Assembly (NCBI GenBank): GCA_030537195.1
Contig: JAUNOK010000022.1
Span: 1 to 42,663, forward strand
Source: Eubacteriales bacterium
GTDB taxonomy: Bacteria; Bacillota; Clostridia; Lachnospirales; Lachnospiraceae
Direction: 5' to 3'
Length of the DNA: 42,663 nucleotides
This document shows positions 35,388-42,663 of the stretch, piece after piece (the first letter of the stretch is position 1; each line of letters begins with the position of its first letter). Both the position numbers and the translations under genes were made by a program. The notes under the pieces were generated by a model. That model searched no databases and had not been told where the DNA came from. It saw only the letters and a program-made list of their open reading frames with translations.

Positions 35388-36773
35388 TTAATCATCTAAA
35401 AATGCACACACAGCTTCCTCATCAACCTCGCCATCAGCCTTTCTTGGCAAAGCTTCTTTTCTGAGTACAATCTTCTGGATTTCCCAGCGGTATCCCTTCT
35501 TTTCATTGTACTTGTCAATACGGCGTTTGAATATATCTTCAGTTGCGCTCTTGTCAATCGGCACAATAACTGCTGTAAGTCTGTTATTGTAAAATGTTAT
35601 AAATCCTTCTGCAACTCCGTTAATAGCTGTAATCTGCTCATTAGTTCTTACACGGCTTATCTTCTCACCAGTCGGCAAAAGAATAATATTATCATTGCGG
35701 CGTATAAGAACAAGTCTTCCCGCACTGTTTATTCTTCCATAATCTCCTGTATGGTACACTCCGTCCTTTAATACTGCTGCTGTAGCTTCAGGATCATTAT
35801 AGTATTCCTTCATTATACATGGCCCACCCACAAGGATTTCACCATCATCTGCAATTGAAACAGCATTTGCATCAAAAAGAGTATAAGAACCGTCAGAAAG
35901 CTCGTTAACTCCGACACATCCGGACGTCTCTGTCATTCCATATATGCTGTACACCTTGAGATTACTGCCTCTCAGGCTCTCAAAAAGTCTGAACGGACAG
36001 CTCGCTCCTCCTATTATAATAGTGTTCAGTTCACTGTTAAATCCGCTTACTGCACGCAGATAATCAATCATAGAAGGTGTTCCCGCAAGAATTGTAGGAT
36101 TGTAATAATATGTGTCAGCATCTATGTGTCTTAATCCTCGTCCGATGCACACCATTGCTCCATTAAAGATAGGCCATATCAGGCTGTATATTAATCCAAA
36201 TTCATTATGCAGAGGAATCTGCGCAAGCACTATATCCTCAGGCGTACATTCAACCCTGCTGCTTATAGCCATTGCTGCGCTAAGAATATTCTCCACAGAC
36301 AGAACAACCGGCTTGTCACACTCGCCAGCAGTCGCTGTAAACATAATAATATCACCCTCCTGTGTATTCTCATCATACACAAGTCCATCAACATTATCCT
36401 TCTCGGCACTAGATATAATAATAGAATTCTCATCTGACAGAATATACTGGTTAGTCGATGTAAGTGTATAACTTACTTCTGTCTTCTTAAGAAGATCTAC
36501 ACGCGAATCGTGGGGCAGAAAGAAGTCAATAAGTACAAGGTCTCTTCCTGCAACTATCGTTCCAAACATATTAACAATCCATCTGTATGATGCAGGTCCG
36601 AATATTGCAATTCTTTTTCCGTCATATTTCTGAAAATGCAGCGCTTTCTTGGTAACATCTTCAAAAAGCTTTGCATAAGTTACTTTCATCGTATCATAAA
36701 CTATAGCTACCGCATCTGGACGGTTCTGCGCGTTGCTTTTTAACATATTATAAAATGTGTTCTTCTCTGTCAT
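35388..36773 (-). CDS. AMP-binding (adenylate-forming) enzyme homologue with altered motifs
   Basis: 461 residues of the ANL superfamily (acyl-CoA synthetase/NRPS A-domain/luciferase). Present: YGMTETSG (about 278-285), GDYGR (343-347), and the C-terminal LPRKADGE region. Departures: the P-loop reads FTATAGECDKPV (145-156) instead of the TSGTTGxPK form, losing the lysine after proline, and the usual catalytic GK of the A10 motif reads GE (448-449). It may thus have weak, different or no adenylation activity. It is the last gene of the mreB-recD2-comF run (33 nt after comF), with no terminator seen after it. Substrate unknown. Confidence 0.85.
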   Translation of the reverse strand: MTEKNTFYNMLKSNAQNRPDAVAIVYDTMKVTYAKLFEDVTKKALHFQKYDGKRIAIFGPASYRWIVNMFGTIVAGRDLVLIDFFLPHDSRVDLLKKTEVSYTLTSTNQYILSDENSIIISSAEKDNVDGLVYDENTQEGDIIMFTATAGECDKPVVLSVENILSAAMAISSRVECTPEDIVLAQIPLHNEFGLIYSLIWPIFNGAMVCIGRGLRHIDADTYYYNPTILAGTPSMIDYLRAVSGFNSELNTIIIGGASCPFRLFESLRGSNLKVYSIYGMTETSGCVGVNELSDGSYTLFDANAVSIADDGEILVGGPCIMKEYYNDPEATAAVLKDGVYHTGDYGRINSAGRLVLIRRNDNIILLPTGEKISRVRTNEQITAINGVAEGFITFYNNRLTAVIVPIDKSATEDIFKRRIDKYNEKKGYRWEIQKIVLRKEALPRKADGEVDEEAVCAFLDD

Positions 36774-36806
36774 GATTTTCTCCGATCTTTAAAATGTATT
36801 ACAAAC

Positions 36807-37538
36807 CTAAAATCCATCACCCACGCAAAGACTTATTCCGTATACTTCACGCACTCCTGCCTGCTTTAATACAGCAGCGCATGCGTCAAATGTTGCTCCC
36901 GTAGTATATATATCATCAACAATCAATACCTTTTTATATCTTACAACTTTCTCATCTGCTTGAAAAGCATTTTGAAGATTTTTAACACGCTCCCGGTTGC
37001 CAAGTTCCTTCATCGGAGCAGTCTTAATCACCCTGACTAAAGACTCCTCATCAACAGGGATTCCAACTATCTTACCAAGTGCCTCAGCAATCAGTCCGGC
37101 CTGATTATATCCACGCGCCTTCAGCCTTGAAATGTGGATTGGAACAGGGATTATAACATCAGGCGACCATCTGCATATCATCATGCCGCATCTGTCTGCC
37201 ATCTGCTTCGCATATACATCAGCGTATTCCTGCTTGTTATAATATTTGAATCTGTATATCGAATCCTTGACATCCTTAGAATACTCGTATACCGAACATG
37301 CCTGGTCATACACATGTGCATGCCTGCTGCAGTCATTACAGTATTCTGCTTCATCATTCTGCACCGGCTTACCGCATTTTAAACAGAAAGGCTCATCTAC
37401 ATAACTTATCTTCTGCATACATTCAGGACATATATCAGCACGCCTGCCGCCTACGAATGGCGCCGGTCTGCCGCATACAGGGCACGCCGGTGGAAGTACT
37501 GCATTAACTGCCTCCATCAATACCTTCTTATAATCCAT
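36807..37538 (-). CDS. comF: ComF family phosphoribosyltransferase-like protein
   Basis: 243 residues. An N-terminal double zinc finger (Cys19/22 with Cys37/40, then Cys52/55 with Cys67/70) is followed by a type I phosphoribosyltransferase domain with the PRPP loop VLIVDDIYTTGAT (204-216). ComF is a competence protein that acts with the ComFA helicase in taking up single-stranded DNA; comFA is not adjacent here. It sits 38 nt after recD2, another DNA-processing enzyme, so a joint role in recombination or repair is reasonable but inferred. Confidence 0.92.
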   Translation of the reverse strand: MDYKKVLMEAVNAVLPPACPVCGRPAPFVGGRRADICPECMQKISYVDEPFCLKCGKPVQNDEAEYCNDCSRHAHVYDQACSVYEYSKDVKDSIYRFKYYNKQEYADVYAKQMADRCGMMICRWSPDVIIPVPIHISRLKARGYNQAGLIAEALGKIVGIPVDEESLVRVIKTAPMKELGNRERVKNLQNAFQADEKVVRYKKVLIVDDIYTTGATFDACAAVLKQAGVREVYGISLCVGDGF

Positions 37539-37576
37539 AATCCCCCATTATTGTCATCATTATCACATATCAATTA

Positions 37577-39847
37577 TCATTGTCCGAAATCTTCAATATG
37601 TCTGATTTCTTCAATCCTGTCCGCAAGTGAAGAATAACGTTTTGATTCTGATACATTGCCAGCCATAAGTCTGAATATCTCCTCTTCCCCAACGAGGCAT
37701 ACACATTTTCTGGCTCTTGTAACCGCAGTGTACAGGATATTCCTGTTCATCAGCATCCTTGGTCCCTGCGACATAGGAATAATAACTGCCGGGTACTCAC
37801 TTCCCTGTGATTTGTGAACCGTAATTGCATACGCCAGTTCAAGCTCATCAAGCTGTGAGAATTCATAAGTAACGAATCGTCCGTCTTCGAATCTTACAGT
37901 TACATTCTCGTCAAATGTACTTATTCTCTCTATAACTCCGGTATCACCGTTAAATGCGCCTGTACCCTGTTCCGTCGGAATACCGTATCTGCTTCGTTTT
38001 TCCCATGTAAGCTGATAGTCATTCTTAATCTGCATAACCTTGTCACCCTCGCGGAAGGTAACATCACCAACCTGTCTTTCCTGCTTCATGGCATCCGCCG
38101 GATTAAGGAAATCCTGCATAATCTTATTAAGTCGTTCAACCCCGACATTGGATTTTCGCGATGGTGTAAGAATCTGAAGATCGTACACATCGGCTCCGAC
38201 ATAGTTCGGGAGCTTGTCCTTAATAAGCGTTTTCATCGCATTTATAATATTGTCAGCACCGTTTCTGTGAACAAAGAGGAAATCCTTGCTGTATTTGTTA
38301 AGCACAACCTCCTCGCCCCTGTTAATCTTATGTGCATTAATAATAATCTCACTCTGTGCCGCCTGCCTGAATATTCTTTCAAGTTTGACAACAGGAAAGC
38401 AGTCAGATTCTATAATATCCTTCAACACATTTCCCGGTCCGACACTTGGAAGCTGGTCAACATCTCCGACAAGAATCAGCTTCGTTCCAATCGGTACCGC
38501 CTTAAGAAGCGAATTCATAATGCTTATATCTACCATCGACATCTCATCAACGATAATAACATCTGCCTCCAGCGGATTGTCTTCATTTCTCTCAAAGAAC
38601 ATAGACAGTCCTGCTGCCGCTGACTTTCTGTCACCATCTGGCACTCCGCCGCTTATCTCTAACATTCTGTGGATAGTCTGCGCCTCATAACCACACGCCT
38701 CAGTCATTCTCTTGGCTGCGCGGCCTGTAGGTGCCGCAAGCCTGATTTCCAGACCTTCCAGTTCAAAATATTTGATTATTGTATTAATAGTTGTAGTCTT
38801 ACCAGTTCCCGGACCACCAGTAATAATAACAAGACCGTTTCTGACCGCCTTGGCAACAGCCTCTTTCTGGATATCATCAAGAGTTATGCCCTCTTTATCC
38901 TCAATTCTTGCAATCCTGTCATCAATAAACTGCTGGTCTTCTTCAATCTGGACGTCAAGATTATTAAGCATAGCCGCAACATTTGCTTCCATATTGTAAT
39001 ACATGCGGGCATAGACACATTTTACATTGTCCTTGACCTTAACAACTATCTTCTTATCCATTGTCAGGTCCATAAGATATTTGTCATAGTCCTGCACATC
39101 AATTAAAAGCAATTCGTTTACCTGACGCACGAGCATATCATAAGGAAGATATGTGTGTCCCTGCGCTGTCGCCTGATTGAGAACATAGAATATTCCGCTC
39201 TTGATTCTGAAATCCGAATCAATCTTGATTCCGACACGCGAAGCTATCTCGTCAGCTGTCTTAAATCCGACACCCTCTATATCGTCAGCAAGCCTGTACG
39301 GATTCTGCTCAAGAATGTTATAAATGTCGTTTCCATATCGTTTAAATATTTTGTTGGCAAGATTCATCTGGATTCCATAACGCTGAAGAAACATCATTGC
39401 TTTTCTGATGTCTTTCTTGTCGATAAGCTGGTTCGCTATATCCATAGCTTTAGATATGCTTATTCCTTTAATCTCAGCCAGACGCTCCGGTTCTTCTTCC
39501 ATAATCCTGAATGTATCATCGCCAAATGTCTTAACTATTCGTTCAGCCATCTTCTCGCCGATACCCTTGATTGCCCCGGAGCTTAGATAACGCCTTACGG
39601 ATGCAGCATCATCCGGCGCCCTGAACTCATAAGATGTGACTTTAAACTGCATGTAGTAAACTGCATGCTTAACAAATTCGCCTTGTGCGGTAATAAATTC
39701 ACCTGTGTTGATATAGCTTAACACTCCAACACAGGTGATTTCTTCATCATCATATACAATATTAAAAACCGTATATCCATTGTCTTCATTCCTGAAGATA
39801 ATATTCTCCACAAAGCCCTCTACGTATTTCACAGACTCGTAATCCAA
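37577..39847 (-). CDS. recD2: SF1B helicase RecD2
   Basis: 756 residues. RecD2 is a 5'-3' DNA helicase of the RecD family found in bacteria without a RecB/RecC partnership for it; it acts in repair and replication-fork progression. Visible: an N-terminal OB-like and helix-hairpin-helix region (GIKGIGEKMAERIVKTFG and GVGFKTADEIA), Walker A GGPGTGKTT at about residues 345-352, Walker B VIIVDEMSMVD, and the SF1 motif VI region ending YTAVTRARK. Start is TTG at 39847-39845, with AAGGAG 8 nt upstream. It follows mreB by 43 nt. Confidence 0.95.
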   Translation of the reverse strand: MDYESVKYVEGFVENIIFRNEDNGYTVFNIVYDDEEITCVGVLSYINTGEFITAQGEFVKHAVYYMQFKVTSYEFRAPDDAASVRRYLSSGAIKGIGEKMAERIVKTFGDDTFRIMEEEPERLAEIKGISISKAMDIANQLIDKKDIRKAMMFLQRYGIQMNLANKIFKRYGNDIYNILEQNPYRLADDIEGVGFKTADEIASRVGIKIDSDFRIKSGIFYVLNQATAQGHTYLPYDMLVRQVNELLLIDVQDYDKYLMDLTMDKKIVVKVKDNVKCVYARMYYNMEANVAAMLNNLDVQIEEDQQFIDDRIARIEDKEGITLDDIQKEAVAKAVRNGLVIITGGPGTGKTTTINTIIKYFELEGLEIRLAAPTGRAAKRMTEACGYEAQTIHRMLEISGGVPDGDRKSAAAGLSMFFERNEDNPLEADVIIVDEMSMVDISIMNSLLKAVPIGTKLILVGDVDQLPSVGPGNVLKDIIESDCFPVVKLERIFRQAAQSEIIINAHKINRGEEVVLNKYSKDFLFVHRNGADNIINAMKTLIKDKLPNYVGADVYDLQILTPSRKSNVGVERLNKIMQDFLNPADAMKQERQVGDVTFREGDKVMQIKNDYQLTWEKRSRYGIPTEQGTGAFNGDTGVIERISTFDENVTVRFEDGRFVTYEFSQLDELELAYAITVHKSQGSEYPAVIIPMSQGPRMLMNRNILYTAVTRARKCVCLVGEEEIFRLMAGNVSESKRYSSLADRIEEIRHIEDFGQ

Positions 39848-39890
39848 TCTGTTATCTCCTTTATGTTAAATATTATTATTGTTCAAGAAA

Positions 39891-40889
39891 TTACTTAACT
39901 TCGTCTCTGTAGCCTGCAAGGAACTCAATAAACTTACCTGTACCAATAGCAACACATGTCATTGGATCTTCAGCAGTCATAGTATTAATTCCTGTCTTGG
40001 CCTCAATTAAATCCTCAAGTCCTGAAAGAAGACTTCCGCCTCCTGTAAGGACAATTCCTCTGTCTGCAATATCAGATGCAAGTTCTGGTGGAGTCTTCTC
40101 AAGAACGCTGTGAACAGCTTCAACTATCTGTGAAGTTGCCTCTCTTAAAGCTTCCTCAGTCTCCTCTGAGCTTACCTCTACAGTCTTAGGAAGACCTGTT
40201 ACAAGGTTTCTTCCTCGTACATTCATAGTTGTAACTTCTGCCTTAGGATAAGCAGAACCAACCTTAATCTTAATATCTTCTGCAGTTCTCTCACCGATAA
40301 GAAGATTATGCTTCTTTCTCATGTATCTTACGATAGCTTCATCAAAATCATCACCGGCAATCTTAATAGAAGTACTTACAACAGTTCCACCTAAAGAGAT
40401 AACAGCGATATCAGTTGTACCACCACCGATATCTACAATCATATTACCGCATGGTCTTGAAATATCAATGCCTGCACCGATAGCTGCTGCGATAGGCTCT
40501 TCAATAATAGCAACCTCTCTTGCGCCTGCCTGAAGAGTAGCATCCTCAACCGCCTTCTTCTCAACCTCAGTAACACCTGAAGGTACACATACACTGATTC
40601 TAGGCTTCTTAAGCATTCTCTTTCCGATAGCCTTCTGGATAAAGTACTTAAGCATCTTCTCAGTAACTGTATAATCAGAGATAACGCCCTGACGAAGAGG
40701 TCTTACAGCAACGATGTTACCTGGTGTTCTACCAAGCATCAGTCTTGCTTCCTCACCAATAGCCTTAATCTTATTAGTATCCCTGTCAAATGCGACTACT
40801 GAAGGCTCTTTAAGAACAACGCCCTTACCTTTAATATATACGAGGATACTTGCAGTACCTAAATCTATACCAATATCTGTTGATAACAT
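39891..40889 (-). CDS. mreB: Rod-shape actin homologue MreB/Mbl
   Basis: 332 residues with the full actin-fold motif set: phosphate 1 GIDLGTAS (about 7-14), connect 1 and VDIGGGTTDIAVIS phosphate 2 (about 157-170), and the adenosine motif GIVLTGGGSLL near residue 278. It polymerises beneath the membrane and guides the Rod cell-wall machinery. Paralogues MreB, Mbl and MreBH cannot be told apart from the sequence alone; no mreC/mreD follow, so Mbl-type is possible. It is the first gene of the run with recD2, comF and the AMP-binding enzyme. Good AAGGGG site upstream. Confidence 0.94.
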   Translation of the reverse strand: MLSTDIGIDLGTASILVYIKGKGVVLKEPSVVAFDRDTNKIKAIGEEARLMLGRTPGNIVAVRPLRQGVISDYTVTEKMLKYFIQKAIGKRMLKKPRISVCVPSGVTEVEKKAVEDATLQAGAREVAIIEEPIAAAIGAGIDISRPCGNMIVDIGGGTTDIAVISLGGTVVSTSIKIAGDDFDEAIVRYMRKKHNLLIGERTAEDIKIKVGSAYPKAEVTTMNVRGRNLVTGLPKTVEVSSEETEEALREATSQIVEAVHSVLEKTPPELASDIADRGIVLTGGGSLLSGLEDLIEAKTGINTMTAEDPMTCVAIGTGKFIEFLAGYRDEVK

Positions 40890-41151
40890 GATAATTCCCC
40901 TTTCTTAATTCAAAACATCTGCGGGCCTGTGCCCAATATATTTACACAAAAAACTTATAACCGTATCAAAATAAAGCCAAATACCCATGGCTAATCACCA
41001 TTATATACATAAAAAAGGAAATTTAAAAGCCCTAAGTAAAAATTTTTTCGCTCATCCGAAAAATATTTTGATTTTGCTTAACATACATATTATAATATGG
41101 TGAATTCAGATTACAGCTTTTCTATTAAAAGTTATGGTTTAGGAGGAATCT
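40890..41151. promoter_or_regulatory. Divergent mreB / GNAT intergenic region
   Basis: This 262-bp AT-rich region holds the mreB leader with a GGGC/GCCC hairpin (40934-40923) and a weak minus-strand TTGATA-17-TGTAAA promoter candidate near 40973-40945. Near the other end is a clear plus-strand promoter, listed separately. Nothing else is recognised. Confidence 0.45.
41068..41096 (+). promoter_or_regulatory. Promoter of the GNAT gene
   Basis: TTGATT (41068-41073) and perfect TATAAT (41091-41096) with a 17-nt spacer, about 55 nt before the start codon; TAGGAGGAA precedes the ATG. Confidence 0.8.
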
Positions 41152-41655
41152 ATGACTATCCGTGTATTAGATAAAAATGATAATGCCGCCCTTGAGCAGC
41201 TAATCTTCACAATTGAAGATTCTCTTCCTGTTTCAGAATGGTGGATACCAATAGATGACATTGAACGCTCGCATTTCTACGATGCCGACTGGACATGTTT
41301 CTTAGGTGCGTTCAATGATGACAACGAACTCGTCGCAGCGAGCGCCCTCTTCTTTAACGAGCATGAATTTGCCGAAGAAGCTGAGAAGCTCGGTCTCGAC
41401 ATCCGTTCTACAAATGTAGCTGAAATCGGACGCTGCATGGTTCACCCCGACTTCCGCGGTCACAACCTCATGTGTGAGCTTAACAAGCGTCTCTGTACAA
41501 TTGCCCGCAACCGCGGCATCGACACTATCCTCGCCGTCGCCCACCCGGACAACATCGCCAGCAATTCGTCCTTCCGCCGCCTCGGCGCAGAGCTTAAGAC
41601 AACTGCCACTGTGTTCGGGTCTTACCGGAGGAATATGTATATTCTGCCTTGGTAG
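41152..41655 (+). CDS. GNAT family N-acetyltransferase
   Basis: 167 residues with the GNAT acetyl-CoA fold: the beta4 strand EIGRCMVHPDFRG and pyrophosphate-binding loop RGHNLM (about 102-107), followed by the helical ARNRGIDTILAVAHPDN and SSFRRLGAE segments. The substrate cannot be told. The second half is much richer in G+C than the first (39 of 60 bases G/C at 41521-41580 against 22 of 60 at 41161-41220), unlike neighbouring genes. Plus-strand with its own promoter, convergent with the phosphatase gene. Confidence 0.87.
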   Translation: MTIRVLDKNDNAALEQLIFTIEDSLPVSEWWIPIDDIERSHFYDADWTCFLGAFNDDNELVAASALFFNEHEFAEEAEKLGLDIRSTNVAEIGRCMVHPDFRGHNLMCELNKRLCTIARNRGIDTILAVAHPDNIASNSSFRRLGAELKTTATVFGSYRRNMYILPW

Positions 41656-41664
41656 GGTGGCGGG

Positions 41665-41719
41665 CTGTAGCCAGCTGCCAGTATGTAGTGGCAGGTCGGG
41701 CAAGGCAGGCTGCCTACAG
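41665..41719. repeat. GC-rich inverted repeat between convergent GNAT and phosphatase genes
   Basis: CTGTAG (41665-41670) pairs with CTACAG (41714-41719), and CAGC-TGCC with GGCA-GCTG further in; alternatively CTGCCA (41675-41680) pairs with TGGCAG (41689-41694). The outer arm includes the stop codon of the phosphatase gene. No U-run follows on either strand, so it is at most an unusual terminator. Confidence 0.5.
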
Positions 41720-42172
41720 TTCTTCTTTAAGGCACTCAAGCAGTCCTTTGCAGCCTGCCAGAACATCTCTGTAGGTTGCCTCAAAATCCCCTGTATACCA
41801 TGGGTCTGCCACATCAAGTCCGCTTCCCGCGAAGGTGAGCAGCTTATATATCTTCTCATCAGGATCTCCGCCTGATATCCTCTGCATATTGCGGATATTC
41901 TCAGTATCCATTCCAATAAGGTAATCATATTCCTCATAATCATTCAGAGTCATCTGCACTGCCCTGTGAGGGATCACCGGAATTCCTTCTTTCTTTAACT
42001 TGGCAACAGTGCCATGATGCACCCCATTACCAATCTCCTCGCGGCTTGTCGCCGCCGAATTAATATAGAACTTATCAGCAAGTCCCTCTTTCTCAACTAA
42101 ATATGTCATAACGCTTTCTGCCATAGTGCTTCGGCAGATGTTGCCGTGGCAGATGAATAATACTTTAATCAC
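41714..42172 (-). CDS. Low-molecular-weight protein-tyrosine phosphatase family, GTG start
   Basis: I start at GTG 42172-42170 with AAGGAG 10 nt upstream, giving 152 residues starting MIKVLFICHGNICRS, the canonical LMW-PTP start; the longer frame from 42232 adds a lysine-rich tail that would place the ribosome-binding site inside the gene. The catalytic P-loop is Cys8-HGNIC-Arg14-Ser15, and the general-acid loop is VADPWYTGDF (Asp-Pro). Family members dephosphorylate tyrosine kinases of capsule export or arginine phosphate on proteins. Neither partner is visible here, so the target is open. Confidence 0.93.
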   Translation of the reverse strand: MIKVLFICHGNICRSTMAESVMTYLVEKEGLADKFYINSAATSREEIGNGVHHGTVAKLKKEGIPVIPHRAVQMTLNDYEEYDYLIGMDTENIRNMQRISGGDPDEKIYKLLTFAGSGLDVADPWYTGDFEATYRDVLAGCKGLLECLKEEL

Positions 42173-42257
42173 TGTTTTGGTTCTCCTTGTTTTTAACTTT
42201 TCCTTGTATTTAAAGGCTTTTGTGGACTTCATTTATTTTGTGGTTTTCACATAACTT

Positions 42258-42286
42258 TTTATAATTTCTCATGTTTTGATGGTAAA
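42258..42286 (-). promoter_or_regulatory. Possible promoter of the LMW phosphatase gene
   Basis: TTTACC (42286-42281) and TATAAA (42263-42258) with a 17-nt spacer in an AT-rich gap; boxes are imperfect. Confidence 0.4.
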
Positions 42287-42315
42287 AAATTGTGAAATAA
42301 TTATTCAATGCACAT

Positions 42316-42663
42316 TTATCTTTCCTGCACTAGAAAAGTTAGCGTCTTTTTGGGTATCCCCGTATATAAACATTTCTGAGACAAAAATTCTTCTAAATCT
42401 TCCAATATAATAGATATTACTTCATTTCGCTTATTATATTTATCTCGAAAAACAAGTTCTATTTTTCCTTTACTGTTCAATAAAATTTCAATATTACCAT
42501 GCATCAAAGCATTTCTCATTCTTTCAACAATGTATTGAGCCAGAAAACAATTCTGTGTTTTATCTTTTTGACTATATTGCATCCAATCTTCTTTTTCATA
42601 TCTGAATTTTGATACATTAAGTTCCTGATATTTTATTTTCTCGTAGTCATCATCTTCCGTCCG
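42316..42663 (-). CDS. Truncated gene with HEPN-like RNxxxH motif
   Basis: The frame is open from the window edge to the stop at 42316, about 115 codons, so the start lies outside; the internal ATG at 42582 is probably not the start, as the preceding 27 codons are also open and protein-like. The segment RMRNALMHGNIEI (around 42519-42480) contains RNALMH, a match to the RNxxxH ribonuclease motif of HEPN domains, followed by alternating strands and a C-terminal helix (EDLEEFL), similar to small HEPN proteins such as the pEK499_p136 type. HEPN proteins are frequent in toxin-antitoxin and abortive-infection systems. Very AT-rich. Identity is tentative. Confidence 0.5.
   Translation of the reverse strand, partial: RTEDDDYEKIKYQELNVSKFRYEKEDWMQYSQKDKTQNCFLAQYIVERMRNALMHGNIEILLNSKGKIELVFRDKYNKRNEVISIILEDLEEFLSQKCLYTGIPKKTLTFLVQER

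Noticed and set aside
41302-41943. Long minus-strand open frame antisense to the GNAT gene and overlapping the phosphatase gene
   Set aside because: It is a by-product of the GC-rich stretch. It overlaps two well-supported genes and has no recognisable domain or ribosome-binding site.
1-42663. CRISPR arrays, insertion sequences, integrases or attachment sites
   Set aside because: No regularly spaced repeats, transposase-like proteins or flanking duplications were seen on either strand.

Overview
The window comes from a low-to-moderate-GC, Gram-positive-type genome, most likely a gut Clostridia member of the Lachnospiraceae. The evidence is the zinc-type S14 and L33, a separate L10 leader with an attenuator, the rpmG-secE-nusG-rplK-rplA-rplJ-rplL-rpoB-rpoC order, strong AGGAGG ribosome-binding sites, frequent GTG/TTG starts, and accessory genes (NusG-II/Gx pair, SulP, zinc-ribbon membrane protein) common in that family. 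Nearly everything is on the minus strand, so it reads right to left. I see no tRNA, rRNA, CRISPR array, insertion sequence or prophage.

Reading in the direction of transcription: the right edge (42663-41150) holds a truncated minus-strand gene with a HEPN-like RNxxxH motif, a low-molecular-weight protein phosphatase and a convergent GNAT acetyltransferase. A tight run mreB-recD2-comF-(AMP-binding enzyme) follows (40889-35388). The beta-operon region (35343-23700) is rpmG-secE-nusG-rplK-rplA, then rplJ-rplL behind their own promoter and L10 leader, then rpoB-rpoC behind another promoter and ending in a strong terminator. The str operon (rpsL-rpsG-fusA) has its own consensus promoter, and tuf has a further promoter and leader hairpin before a strong terminator at 18897-18869.

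In many relatives the S10-spc cluster follows tuf directly. Here about 11 kb of unrelated genes separates them (18806-8284): a histidine phosphatase, a membrane-anchored C39-like peptidase, a MATE exporter, a Gx-transporter/NusG-II pair resembling EetB/EetA of flavin electron transfer, a SAM methyltransferase, a SulP transporter with a long C-terminal extension, an Uup-like ABC-F ATPase and a TcaA/YvbJ-like zinc-ribbon protein. The S10-spc operon then runs from a near-consensus promoter at 8210 through a leader of about 257 nt, rpsJ to rplF, which is cut by the left edge.

The most interesting signal is RNA structure in and before the ribosomal operons. A multi-branched element sits between rpsJ and rplC. 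A compact three-way junction sits between rpsH and rplF. A long multi-domain leader precedes rpsJ, a terminator-like hairpin lies between rpsL and rpsG, and three tandem hairpins lie between nusG and rplK. These are candidates for autogenous ribosomal-protein control. Apart from the L10 leader and possibly part of the S10 leader, I cannot assign them to known families. A 14-bp perfect dyad over the promoter of the zinc-ribbon gene and the truncated HEPN-like gene are the best non-ribosomal leads.
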